Below are positions 50,060 through 60,000 of a stretch of 64,000 nucleotides of DNA, one piece after another. Numbering within the stretch: position 1 is the first letter of the stretch; the number at the start of each line of letters is the position of its first letter. The stretch is from Arcobacter siniprincipis. GTDB taxonomy: Bacteria; Campylobacterota; Campylobacteria; Campylobacterales; Arcobacteraceae. The translations under genes and the position numbers were made by a program. A model generated the notes under the pieces. It was not told where the DNA came from and made no database searches. It saw nothing but the letters and a program-made list of their open reading frames with translations. The stretch is from assembly GCF_048571125.1 (NCBI RefSeq), contig NZ_CP182343.1:1922001-1986000 (forward strand), in the 5' to 3' direction.

Positions 50060-51637
50060 ATGTCTATAAATTGTATTAGAAGATTAATTGAAGATGCTGC
50101 AATCTCACATCCAAATAAAAATGCTTTAATCCTAAGTGAAAAAAGTTTAACATATAAAGATTTATTAACAAAAGTAAATCAAGTGGCTTTTTATCTAAAT
50201 GAGTTAGATTTACCAAAAGGTAGTAGAGTTGGTATTTACTCAAATAAATGTATGGAACAAGTTATTGCTATACTTGCTATTTTATCAACTGATTATGTCC
50301 TCGTACCTCTAACAAAACTACTTAAACCAGATCAAGTTAAATATATAATAAAAGATTGTGACATAAAATGTATCATAACAGATAAGATAAAAGAAAATTC
50401 TATTGAAGATATTGATTTTGATGGTCATATTATTTCATATATTACAGTACACAAAAATGTACCATCATTTGAAGAGATTTTCAAATACTACAACAAACCA
50501 TATATTTGTGAAATAAATGGACATAGCAATGCTGTAATTACCTACTCTTTTGGAATAACTGGAACTCCAAAAGGAATTGTTATATCTCATAGAAATCTAA
50601 TAGATAGTGCAAGGGTTGTCTCGCAATACTTAAGTTTAAAAGAAGATGACATAATATCTGGAATTTTACTATTTAATTTGGATTATGGATTAAATCAAAT
50701 TTTTTGTTCTTTATATAAAAGAGCTACTTTAGCTTTACATAGATTTATTCTTGCAGGTGATTTTTTCAATCACCTAATAAATGACAATGTAACAGTTATT
50801 CCTCTTATGCCAATTAGTATTACTCAGATGTTTGATGAAGACTTACATAGACTTCCTAGTGTTGAGTTATTAAGTAATATTAGAATTATCACTTCTTCAG
50901 GTGGGAATTTAACACCTAAAATGTTAAATGATGTGCAAAAATATTTTGCAAATGCAAAAATATTTTCAATGCATGGTTTAACAGAAGCCTTTAGATCAAC
51001 ATATTTAGACCCATCTCAAATAAACATAAGACCAACCTCAATAGGAAAATCAATTCCAGATGTTGAGTTATATGTTATAGACGAAAATGGTAATGAGTGT
51101 GCTCCAAGAGTTGTGGGTGAATTAATTCACAGAGGTGGATATATTTACAAAGGTTTTTGGAATGCTCCTGAAGAGACAAGTCAAAGATTTAAATCAGTTA
51201 GTATCCTTAAAAATGTAATCAATCTTGAAGGGCAATTAAGAGATGAAGTTGTTGTAAAAACAGGTGATTATGTTTATAAAGATGAAGAAGGTTATTTATA
51301 CTTTGTATCAAGACATGATGATATGATTAAAACAAGAGGTTTTAGAGTAAGTCCATATGAAATAGAATCAGTTACTATAAATAATATTCCACAAATAGAG
51401 CAATGTGCAGTTTTTTCAATAGAAAATGAAGAGATAGAAGAAGAGATAGTTTTAGTATATAGTGCTAGAAGTGAACTATCTTCTAAAGAAATAACTTTTG
51501 AGCTGAAGAAGCATCTAGCTTCGTATATGATTCCCCTTAGAATAATTTACAAGAAATCATTACCTTTAATTCCTAGTGATAAAAATAAAATTAACAAAAA
51601 CCAACTTAAAACAGAATTGCTTGATTTTTTAAAATAG
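50060..51637 (+). CDS. ANL-superfamily adenylating enzyme, similar to exosortase-associated AMP ligase and VinN-type enzymes
   Basis: Activates a carboxylate as acyl-AMP. Core motifs: A3 YSFGITGTPKG (162-172), A5 HGLTEAFRST (305-314), A7 TGDYVYK (401-407), A8 KTRGFRVSP (424-432), A10 lysine probably Lys510 in NKINKNQL. The stretch FNLDYGLNQIFCSLY (205-219) and EAFRSTYLDP match what I recall of the exosortase A-associated AMP ligase family, rather than fatty acyl-CoA ligases. It is 10 bases after glmL and ends in a terminator, so it belongs to the mutase operon; 3-methylaspartate is the most economical substrate guess. No carrier protein is fused or adjacent. Confidence 0.8.
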   Translation: MSINCIRRLIEDAAISHPNKNALILSEKSLTYKDLLTKVNQVAFYLNELDLPKGSRVGIYSNKCMEQVIAILAILSTDYVLVPLTKLLKPDQVKYIIKDCDIKCIITDKIKENSIEDIDFDGHIISYITVHKNVPSFEEIFKYYNKPYICEINGHSNAVITYSFGITGTPKGIVISHRNLIDSARVVSQYLSLKEDDIISGILLFNLDYGLNQIFCSLYKRATLALHRFILAGDFFNHLINDNVTVIPLMPISITQMFDEDLHRLPSVELLSNIRIITSSGGNLTPKMLNDVQKYFANAKIFSMHGLTEAFRSTYLDPSQINIRPTSIGKSIPDVELYVIDENGNECAPRVVGELIHRGGYIYKGFWNAPEETSQRFKSVSILKNVINLEGQLRDEVVVKTGDYVYKDEEGYLYFVSRHDDMIKTRGFRVSPYEIESVTINNIPQIEQCAVFSIENEEIEEEIVLVYSARSELSSKEITFELKKHLASYMIPLRIIYKKSLPLIPSDKNKINKNQLKTELLDFLK

Positions 51638-51640
51638 ATT

Positions 51641-51672
51641 TTATGTAATACTTAAATTTAGGTATTACATAA
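51641..51672 (+). terminator. Terminator of the glutamate mutase operon
   Basis: An 11-bp stem (51641-51651 with 51662-51672), 4 bases after the ANL gene stop, followed by ATAATTTTTG. Confidence 0.65.
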
Positions 51673-51697
51673 ATAATTTTTGAAAATTTTAAAATTT

Positions 51698-51739
51698 TTG
51701 ACTAAAATCAACTAAATTTACACTTTTTTTTCCTATAAT
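51698..51739 (+). promoter_or_regulatory. Crp/Fnr-type box at -41.5 and -10 hexamer of the first cytochrome c gene
   Basis: TTGAC-TAAA-ATCAA at 51698-51711 matches the Fnr consensus (TTGAT-N4-ATCAA) except for one base. TATAAT is at 51734-51739, so the expected start is 51746 and the box is centred at -41.5, the class II activation position. Confidence 0.6.
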
Positions 51740-51770
51740 ACTTAAAATAAAAAAATCAAAGGAAAAAATA

Positions 51771-52046
51771 ATGAAAAAAGTTCTACTTTTAACTTCAATC
51801 TTAGCATGTGTTGCATTTGCTAATCCATATGCAAAATGTGTTGCTTGTCATGGAGCAAATGGTGAAAAAGCTGCTTTAGGAAAATCAAAAATAATGAAAG
51901 ACATGACTAAAGCTGAAATTGTTTCTGCTTTAAAAGGATATAAAGATGGAACTTATGGTGGACCAATGAAAGGTTTAATGAAAGGTCAAGTTGCTTCTTT
52001 AAGTGATGCTGATATTCAAGCAATCGCTGACAAAATCGGAAAATAA
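51771..52046 (+). CDS. Small periplasmic cytochrome c (c553 type)
   Basis: Monoheme class I cytochrome, an electron shuttle in the periplasm (usually to cbb3 oxidase or cytochrome c peroxidase). A signal peptide covers residues 1-17, heme site CVACH is at 23-27, and the axial methionine is probably Met70 in KGLMKGQV. Length 91. It is about 75 percent identical to the next gene (68 of 91 positions counted by eye) and similar to the gene at 63022. GGAAAAA precedes the ATG. It has its own promoter and terminator. Confidence 0.9.
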   Translation: MKKVLLLTSILACVAFANPYAKCVACHGANGEKAALGKSKIMKDMTKAEIVSALKGYKDGTYGGPMKGLMKGQVASLSDADIQAIADKIGK

Positions 52047-52048
52047 TA

Positions 52049-52075
52049 AAAGTAAGAAGACTCTCTTCTTACTTT
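52049..52075 (+). terminator. Terminator after the first cytochrome c gene
   Basis: A perfect 12-bp stem (52049-52060 with 52064-52075) and CTC loop, 2 bases after the stop codon; the descending arm ends ACTTT and is followed by AAGTAATG, so the U-tract is short. Confidence 0.6.
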
Positions 52076-52110
52076 AAGTAATGTAACTCTTCTCCTCAAT
52101 TTAATTTCTT

Positions 52111-52160
52111 TTAACGAATTATTAACAAACTAATCAACTTAAAAGTTTAAGTACTATAAT
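52111..52160 (+). promoter_or_regulatory. Promoter region of the second cytochrome c gene with TTAAC-N6-TTAAC repeat
   Basis: TTAAC at 52111-52115 recurs at 52122-52126, an 11-bp phased direct repeat that is the reverse complement form of the TGTTAAT pairs at 6281 and 11808. A TATAAT -10 is at 52155-52160 (start near 52167), placing the repeat just upstream of the -35 region, as for OmpR-family activators. Confidence 0.4.
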
Positions 52161-52193
52161 ATTTTAATATTACATTAATAATAAGGAAAAACA

Positions 52194-52469
52194 ATGAAAA
52201 AAATTATACTACTATCTACAATTTTAGCATGTACAGCTTTTGCTAATCCATATGCAAAATGTGTTGCATGTCATGGAGCGAATGGGGAAAAAGCTGCAAT
52301 GGGAAAATCTAAAGTTATAAAAGATATGACAAAAACTGAATTTGTTGCAGCATTAAAAGGTTATAAGGATGGTTCTTATGGTGGACCACTAAAAAGTCTA
52401 ATGACTGGACAAGTTACATCTTTAAGTGAAGCTGATATGGAAGCACTTGCAAATCAAATAGTTAAATAA
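52194..52469 (+). CDS. Small periplasmic cytochrome c (c553 type), tandem paralogue
   Basis: Near-duplicate of the preceding cytochrome gene: same 91-residue length, signal peptide 1-17, CVACH at 23-27, and candidate ligand Met70 in KSLMTGQV. Differences are mainly conservative, so both should be functional electron carriers. AAGGAAAAAC precedes the ATG. Unlike the first copy it has no Fnr-like box but a phased TTAAC repeat, so the two copies appear to be expressed under different conditions (inference). Confidence 0.9.
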   Translation: MKKIILLSTILACTAFANPYAKCVACHGANGEKAAMGKSKVIKDMTKTEFVAALKGYKDGSYGGPLKSLMTGQVTSLSEADMEALANQIVK

Positions 52470-52547
52470 TTTTAATTATGATAAAATTGGTACTTTTAAA
52501 GTTCTTTTTTGTAGTATAACAATAAGAAAGAGTTAAGGGTATCAATT

Positions 52548-54827
52548 TTGAAATCAAGTTATAAAGCTAATTTTTTATTTTTTTATTTCTTATCTGTACT
52601 TATTTTGGTAAGTGCAATTTATATTTATGATTCTATAACAAATAAATCAAATATTGATAGCATCTCAAACAAAAATTTTGATATCGTTTTTTTAGAAAAG
52701 AAAAGATACTTAACTAATATAATAAACTCAAACAAAGTTACTTTAAATACTCTATCAAACAATCAAACCTTTCAAGACTATATAAATAATAAAGAAAGTG
52801 TAAAAAATAGTGACAATTTATTTTCAGCACTTATAAATACAGATTCCTCTATTTTTCAATTAAGTTATATAGATTTAAAAGGTAATGAAAGAATTAAAAT
52901 CAAAAAAGATTTATCTTCTAAAAATAAATCTATAAGTGCAACACCTAAAAATCAATTAAAAAATAAAGCCAATAGTGATTATTTTAAAACCTTTATTAAT
53001 TTAAATAATGGAAAACTTGGTATTTCAAATATTAATAAATCATCTAAATCCAAAATGACAACAATAATAGTAGCAAAAACTGTTTATGATAAAAATGATA
53101 ATAAAAAAGGCTTTATCATGATGAATATTGTTATAGATGAAGTTTTTAACTACTTAATGAAAAATGAGTTCTTCAATATTTATTTAGTTTCAAGTAAAGG
53201 AGACATAATACTACCAAAGAGTGAAAAAAATAAAGAAATTTATTCTATAAATTTCAAAGAGTACTTATTGAATTCACACTTTAAAAAAGCAGATATAAAT
53301 TCAATTTTAAATAACAAAGCATTTTCAAATGGAAAGTATTTTTCAAGAAAAATAAAAAGTTTTAATGAAGGCGACAATATAACACTTCTTTTTGAATCTA
53401 AATATACTACTCTAAAAGAAGAATTAAATAAACAAAAGTTAGAACTTATATTTGTATTAATTGCTATATCTATTTTAGCACTTCCTATTGTATTATATTT
53501 TGCAAGCATACCAGAAAAACTAGAAAAAGAGATAATTAAACAATTCATAACAGATGATTTAACAAAACTACCTAATTTAGAACATCTATTAAATGATTTA
53601 AAAGAGAAAGAATTTAAAAACTGTTTAATAATTCTATTAAACATAACAAATGATAAAAATATACAAAATATTTATGGATTTAATGTTACCAAAGAATTAT
53701 TAAGAAGTTGTGCCAATTTTTTCCTTGAGTATAAAGAAAAAGACAAAAGATTTTTAAAAATATACAAAGTAAAACATAATGTTTTTGCTTTTAAATATTT
53801 ATATAAAAATAGAGAAACTTTAAATGAATCATTAAATCAAATTCAGAACTTATTAGAAAATAAAGAATTTTTAATTCTAAATAAATATGAGATAACAATA
53901 GATACTACTATTGGTGTAAGTGGGATAGATATACTTAATAATAATATAAATGAACTAAAAGAAGCTGAAATAGCATTAGATGAAGCATTGCAGTTAAATC
54001 ATGACATTTCTATTTATAATAATTCTCATGTAGAAAACCTTGAAAAATACAAAGCAAATATTGAAAAAATTAAAATTATAAAAGATGCAATTTTAAACAA
54101 TAATGTAATTATAGCTTTTCAACCCATTTTTAATAATTTTCAAGGAAAAGTTGAAAAATACGAAGCACTTGTAAGGTTAAAATATAAAGATAAAATATTT
54201 TACCCTGATGAATTTCTACAAATCTCAAAAAAAATAAAAAAATATAAAACTTTGACTAAAATTATTATAGAAAAAACATTTAAATTTTTTGAAAATAAAG
54301 ATTTTGAATTTTCTATTAATTTAAGCATGGAAGATATACTTGATGATGAGATAAGAGAATATCTTTTTAAAGAAATTATTAAGTATAACTTTCAAAATAG
54401 ACTTGTCATTGAGCTTGTTGAAACAGAAGCGATAAATAATTATGAAGCATTTACTAATTTTATAAAAGAAATTAAAAAATTAAATTGTAAAATTGCAATA
54501 GATGATTTTGGAAGTGGATACTCAAACTACGATTATATAATTAAGCTTTCTGATTACATAGATTACTTAAAAATCGATGGAACATTAATTACTGATATTG
54601 ATACAAATCAAAAAACACAACTTCTTGTAGGCACTTTAAAATTCTTATGTGATAGTCTAAAAATAAAAACCATTGCAGAATATGTTGAGAACAAAGAAAT
54701 TTTTGAGTTCATTAAAGCAATGGGTATTTCTTATTCTCAAGGATACTATATTGGTAAGCCAGAATTTGAACTAAGAGAAAATGAATGGATTAAAAATGAA
54801 AAGAAAAAAGATTTAAACTACTTCTAA
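52548..54827 (+). CDS. Membrane sensor with degenerate GGDEF and intact EAL domain, c-di-GMP phosphodiesterase
   Basis: Two membrane helices (about residues 8-28 and 298-320) flank a periplasmic Cache-like sensor domain. A GGDEF domain starts at DDLTKLPNLEHLL (about 340) but has no GGDEF motif, so it is unlikely to make c-di-GMP. The EAL domain keeps YEALVRL, NLSMEDI, ELVETEA, IAIDDFGSGYSNY, LKIDGTLI and YSQGYYIGKP, i.e. the metal and catalytic residues, so it should degrade c-di-GMP. Length 759. Its 3' end overlaps by 15 bases a convergent diguanylate cyclase gene. Confidence 0.87.
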   Translation: MKSSYKANFLFFYFLSVLILVSAIYIYDSITNKSNIDSISNKNFDIVFLEKKRYLTNIINSNKVTLNTLSNNQTFQDYINNKESVKNSDNLFSALINTDSSIFQLSYIDLKGNERIKIKKDLSSKNKSISATPKNQLKNKANSDYFKTFINLNNGKLGISNINKSSKSKMTTIIVAKTVYDKNDNKKGFIMMNIVIDEVFNYLMKNEFFNIYLVSSKGDIILPKSEKNKEIYSINFKEYLLNSHFKKADINSILNNKAFSNGKYFSRKIKSFNEGDNITLLFESKYTTLKEELNKQKLELIFVLIAISILALPIVLYFASIPEKLEKEIIKQFITDDLTKLPNLEHLLNDLKEKEFKNCLIILLNITNDKNIQNIYGFNVTKELLRSCANFFLEYKEKDKRFLKIYKVKHNVFAFKYLYKNRETLNESLNQIQNLLENKEFLILNKYEITIDTTIGVSGIDILNNNINELKEAEIALDEALQLNHDISIYNNSHVENLEKYKANIEKIKIIKDAILNNNVIIAFQPIFNNFQGKVEKYEALVRLKYKDKIFYPDEFLQISKKIKKYKTLTKIIIEKTFKFFENKDFEFSINLSMEDILDDEIREYLFKEIIKYNFQNRLVIELVETEAINNYEAFTNFIKEIKKLNCKIAIDDFGSGYSNYDYIIKLSDYIDYLKIDGTLITDIDTNQKTQLLVGTLKFLCDSLKIKTIAEYVENKEIFEFIKAMGISYSQGYYIGKPEFELRENEWIKNEKKKDLNYF

Positions 54828-55655
54828 CCTATCTCTTCCATTTATTTTTGCTTCATAAACTTTTTCATCAGCCATTTTTATAAATTCATCTATAGAATTT
54901 GCTTTACTATAAAAAGATACTCCAATAGAAACAGTTATAGAAATCTCTTTTAAAGGATGAAATATCATTTGAGACTTTATGTCTTCTCTTAAAACATTAA
55001 GTTTTTTTATTAATTCATCTTTTTTTTCAAAACACAAAATTATAAACTCTTCGCCTCCATATCTATAAGCTTCACCATTTAAGCCATATGCATGGGATTG
55101 AATCTTATTTGCTAAATATTTTAGAACCCTATCCCCAGTATCATGTCCAAAGCTATCATTTATGCCTTTGAACCTATCCGCATCAATAAATACAGCACAA
55201 AGCAAGGAAGAGTGTTTTTGTTTAGTAAAAAGTTCTAAATCTGCTTCCATCTTTCTTCTATTATACAAAGAAGTTAAAGCATCTTTATTCATCATATCTT
55301 TTAGTAGTTCTTTCTCTCTTAAGAGTTCTTCTATTAAGTTATCTTTAAAATTCTCATTTGTAGTTATATTCTTTTGTTCTACAATTTTTCCTAACTTAAA
55401 TTCAAATTTATTTAACTTTGAATTATAATCTATTTCTTTACACTCAATTTTAATAGATGGTTTCTCTTCTCCTAACCCATTTGTCAAAATCAAATTATCT
55501 ACTTTTTTAATATCATATCTAATTTTATCATCTACAATTTTTATATCTAAAAGTTCACTTCTCCAATATTTACTAATATCTTTTGATAAAACTCTTAGTT
55601 TCATATTCAAAATATCTTCAAATATATCTTTTCCAACAGAAATAGTAATAGTCAC
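54813..55655 (-). CDS. ASCH-like domain fused to a GGDEF diguanylate cyclase
   Basis: The C-terminal cyclase (about residues 118-280) has DALTSLYNRRKME, FIDADRFKGINDSFGHDTGD and GGEEF at 200-204. The product-inhibition RxxD site is absent (GLNG in that place). The N-terminal 90 residues read like an ASCH (PUA-like) domain: FEDILNMK, SKDISKYWRSELL and LTNGLGEEKPSIKIECKEI correspond to the GEK, RxxxPYW and NGYGxxAPxxxVE lines of ASCH proteins. No membrane helix, so it is cytosolic. It may sense a nucleoside or RNA. It is convergent with the EAL gene. Confidence 0.82.
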   Translation of the reverse strand: MTITISVGKDIFEDILNMKLRVLSKDISKYWRSELLDIKIVDDKIRYDIKKVDNLILTNGLGEEKPSIKIECKEIDYNSKLNKFEFKLGKIVEQKNITTNENFKDNLIEELLREKELLKDMMNKDALTSLYNRRKMEADLELFTKQKHSSLLCAVFIDADRFKGINDSFGHDTGDRVLKYLANKIQSHAYGLNGEAYRYGGEEFIILCFEKKDELIKKLNVLREDIKSQMIFHPLKEISITVSIGVSFYSKANSIDEFIKMADEKVYEAKINGRDRLEVV

Positions 55656-55776
55656 TTACTTTTAGCCTTTAAAATTCTTTTTGATATGATATAGTATTAC
55701 AATTTACAAAGACATAAACATCAATTTAAAATTCATTATGATAAAATCAAAAAATTCAATAAATACTAGGATTATT

Positions 55777-57084
55777 ATGAAAAATATTTACTTAATTTTA
55801 TCTATATTTACTATTTCTTTTCTTTTTATAGGCTGTTCTTCAAAACAATTAGATACAGAAGTAAATGACTTAAGAATATATAAACAAGAACCATTAGAAT
55901 ACACTTCTAATATTCCAACATTGGATAAGAATATCCAAGAACAATTAAATAAAGAGTTTAATGAGAGGTATTTTTCCCCTTGGCATAAAGAAAAATTTGA
56001 AGCAAGTTTGAAAGATGTAACTTGGCAATTTAGCTATAAAAATAAAAAAGTTTATGGAGATAATAATAGATTAATCAAAAAAGAGTGGTTTGATGAACAA
56101 ATAGATAATTCAAATTTCGAACAATATAACACCTTTTTAAAAAAGGCAATTACTGTAAAAAATTCAAATTTAAGACTTTTCCCAAGTGATAGCAAAATCT
56201 TTTATAATCCATCAATTGCAGGGGAAGGTTTTCCTTTTGATTATAATCAAAATTCTGGTATAAAAATTAACTCACCAATTTTAATTTCTCATTTATCTAA
56301 AGATAGAGCTTGGGCATATGTTTTATCTTCTTTTGCAAAAGGTTGGATAAAAGTAAGTGATTTAGCATATATGAATGATGACCTAATGAATTTTTTTGAA
56401 AATGGAAACTACTACGTTGCTATTAAAGATAATTTTCCAATATATAAAAGAGGCATCTTTGTAGAATATATAAAACTAGGAACACTATTTCCTGTAAAAA
56501 ATAATAAAGCAATTACAATTGGAAGATATGGGAATAATGAAGGATATAGTAGAGTAATAGAGATTCCAAATGTCTATATTGCAAAAAAACCAATTGACTT
56601 TAATAGTAAAAATATTACAAAGATCATGAACCAATTAATTGCAGAACCTTACGGTTGGGGTGAAATTCTAAATCATAGGGATTGTTCTGCTTTGACAAAA
56701 GATTACTTTGCACCCTTTGGAATAAACTTAAAAAGAAACTCTTATGGTCAAACTTTAGATTACAAATATTATGATGTAAAAAATCTCTCAAATGAAAAGA
56801 AAAAAGAGTTTATTATAAAAAATGGAATTCCTTTTTTAACTTTAGCATATCTAAAAGGTCATATTATGCTTTATATTGGTGAAAAAGATGGAGAGCCTCT
56901 ATTTTTTCATAATGTTTGGGGTGTAAAAACAAAAAGTTTCTTTGGAAAAGATGGTAGAAAAATTGTAGGGAAAGCTGTAATTACTTCACTAAATATGGGT
57001 GAAGAGTTAAACAATTTTGATGAAAAAAGAAGTTTAGCTTCAAGAATACTTGGAATTGTAAATGTTACTCAAAAAAAAGAGTAA
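55777..57084 (+). CDS. Lipoprotein with SH3 and NlpC/P60 peptidase domains
   Basis: Predicted cell-wall endopeptidase (gamma-D-glutamyl-diamino acid type). Start ATG 55777 is chosen because AGGATT precedes it and the protein then begins directly with a lipoprotein signal ending in FIGC; an upstream in-frame ATG at 55738 has no ribosome site. An N-terminal stabilising domain, bacterial SH3 units (VKNSNLRLFPSDSKIF, WAYVLSSFAKGWIKVSDLAY) and a C-terminal catalytic domain with Cys in NHRDCSALTKDYFAPFG and His in KGHIMLYIG, then FFHNVWGV, are visible. About 435 residues. Monocistronic. Confidence 0.85.
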   Translation: MKNIYLILSIFTISFLFIGCSSKQLDTEVNDLRIYKQEPLEYTSNIPTLDKNIQEQLNKEFNERYFSPWHKEKFEASLKDVTWQFSYKNKKVYGDNNRLIKKEWFDEQIDNSNFEQYNTFLKKAITVKNSNLRLFPSDSKIFYNPSIAGEGFPFDYNQNSGIKINSPILISHLSKDRAWAYVLSSFAKGWIKVSDLAYMNDDLMNFFENGNYYVAIKDNFPIYKRGIFVEYIKLGTLFPVKNNKAITIGRYGNNEGYSRVIEIPNVYIAKKPIDFNSKNITKIMNQLIAEPYGWGEILNHRDCSALTKDYFAPFGINLKRNSYGQTLDYKYYDVKNLSNEKKKEFIIKNGIPFLTLAYLKGHIMLYIGEKDGEPLFFHNVWGVKTKSFFGKDGRKIVGKAVITSLNMGEELNNFDEKRSLASRILGIVNVTQKKE

Positions 57085-57088
57085 CCTT

Positions 57089-60000
57089 TTACAATTTTCT
57101 TAAATAAACAATTCTATACAACATAGGTACATAATATAAATTTAAAACCGTAGCCCACAATACCCCAAAACCTAAAGATACAGCCATTGGTTGTAAAATA
57201 AGAGCTTGTCCAGAAGCAAAAAACATCAAAGTAAACAAACCTAAAATAGTTGTAATTGAAGTAAGTAAAATCGGTCTTAATCTCAAAAGTGCAAATTCTA
57301 AAAGCTCATCTAATGTTTTTGCTTTTTTAATAAAATCCATCATGATAATTCCATCATTTACAATAACTCCTGCAAGCCCAACCATACCAATTAAACTGGC
57401 CATTGTAATATTTAATCCAAGAACAAAATGTCCAACAAAAACACCTAAAATAGATAAAGGAATAGTTGAAAGTATTATCAATGATTTAAGCATAGAGTCA
57501 AACATCCAAACAAGAGCAATAAAAATAAGTATAATTGCAATTAAAGCTGCTTCTCCCATCTCTTTTTGTACTTTTTTATTCTCTTTTTGTTCACCTTTTA
57601 TATCAATAGTAACTTTAGATTTATATTTTTCTAAAATTGGATTTAACTTCTCAAAGACTTCTGCTGAAGTCATTTTCCCACTAATAGAACCTGTTACAGA
57701 TACTATTCGTTCTCCATTTTCTTTGAAAATTTGAGAATAGGCATTTTTTCTAACAATATCAACCACATCTTTTAAAAATACTTTTTCATTAGTATTTGGA
57801 ACTATTATTTCAAAAGCATTTAAACTTTTTAAATAATCTTTATTTTTACTTTGAAAAACAACATCAACTATGCCCTTTTTATCAAACATCTTTGAGTATG
57901 TACCTTTAAAATAAAAAGGTCTAATTGATGAAATAATGTAATTTTCACTTATTCCTAAATCTTGACCATAGGCATTAACTTTAAACTTTAGTTCAATATT
58001 TCCCATCATAAAATCATCAGCTACATTTAACACACCATCTATATTGTTTAAAGCTTTTTTTATATTTGTAACAGCCGTACTTACCTCTTTTTCATTACCA
58101 CTAATTGATAATTCTAAATCATTTTTAACTATTCCAGCTTTGGGAGTAAAGACTTTAAGATCTTCAAATTGTCCAGATTTAATCTCTGGCTTTAAAAGTT
58201 TTTGTAACTCTTTTTCTATTGTTTGTGATGATTTTTCTCTTATCATGTTTGTATCATCATACTTAGGAGAAAGATAAGGATTTATATATTTATCAAAGAA
58301 ATTTTGGGGTGCTCTTTCATTTAGATTAACAAATATTTGGAAATAGAACTCTTCAGTCTCAGGTTGATTTTTTCCATCAAGTTTTAAACCAATTACAGAA
58401 GATACGGATTGTAAATTATTAGCAAAATCATAATTCTTTAGAATCTTATTCTCAATTTTTTTTACAATCGCTTCTGTTTGTTCTATTTTTTTACCAACAC
58501 CAACTGATCCACTTATATACACTTGTGTAGTATCAAAATCAGAGAGAAATTTAAACTTTGAACTCATAACAATAAAAATTGTTAAAGTAACAATTGTTAA
58601 AACCATAATAATAAGAGATGTATATCTTTTTCTTAATAAAAAGCTTAAAATCTTTTTGTATAACTTTTTATTCCAAGCCCATATTTTATCTGCTTTTTGC
58701 TCTTGTTTATTTACTCTTAAAATCTGTTTTGCATGTAAGGGTAAAAAGAAAAAGGCTTCAAGCAAAGATGAAATAAGAAGAATAGTAATCATAATAGGAA
58801 GTATTTTCATAAACTTTCCTATTTCTCCTGTCATAAGTAAAATTGGCAAAAAGGCAAATATTGTTGTTGCAGTTGCAGTTAATACAGCTGGATAAACTTC
58901 AACAGAACCATCAATAGCAGCTTGTAATCTATCTTTTCCCATTTCCATGTGTCGATATATGTTTTCACCCACAACAATAGCTTCATCCACAAGCATTCCT
59001 AAAGCAATCAAGGCTCCTAGTAGTGAAAGCATATTTAAACTGTATCCCATAGCTTCCGCACTAATAAGTCCTATCATAAATGAAGTTGGGATTCCAATAG
59101 CTATTACTATTGCAATTCTTGCATTTATAAAGAAAAACAAGGCTAAGAAAAGTAAGCACAATCCAAAAAAGATATTAGAAAAAACAGTATTTAATCTATT
59201 TTTTATCCAAACAGAAGTATCAGTATGTGTTGCAAAGTTAAGCTCTGGATATATTTTTTTATACTCTTTTAGTTTCTCTTTTATTTGACGAACTAGTTCA
59301 ACTGCATCGCCACTTTCTCCCTTGTTTATACCAATAGAAACATCTCTACTACCATTAAAATGTGAGATAGTATTAACATCTGCCAATTCATATTTGATTT
59401 TTGCAATATCTTTTAAATAAACTTTTTGATTTGATATTTTCAAAATTGTATCTTTGATATTATCAATATTTTTTTCACCATTAAAAGTACTCAAATAATA
59501 GTGTCTTGAAGTATCTTTTATAATACCTGCTGGAAAAATAGAACTTAGGTTTTCAACTGCTGTTAGTACTTCTTGTAAATTAAGTCCATAAGCTAAAATT
59601 TTCTTCTCATCAAACTCTATAAGTAACTCTTTATCACTATCTCCCCAAATAGAAATATCACTTAAATCACCCATTTTTGAAAATGTTGATTTCAAATCTT
59701 TTGCTATTTCTAAAAGTTGGGTTTTAGTCTTTTCCCCATAAACTACAACTGTAATAAGAGGTATTGCGTTGATTTTTTCTTTTACTGTTGGTTCATCCAT
59801 ATCTGTTGGAAAGTTTGTTTTTACTTTAGTAATAATATCTTTAATATCGCCAATTACATTTTGTGCTTTAAAACCCTTTTTTAGTTTAACTGTAATTGAA
59901 AAATTTCCATTTTTTATTGTAGAAGTAACATCTGCAGCCTCTTTTACAGATGATAGTTCATCTTCTATATCTTCAACAGCCATTTTATCAAGTAAATCGG

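Noticed and set aside
53240..53644. Minus-strand ORF of 134 codons
   Set aside because: Antisense to the sensor region of the EAL protein; no ribosome site and no recognisable domain.
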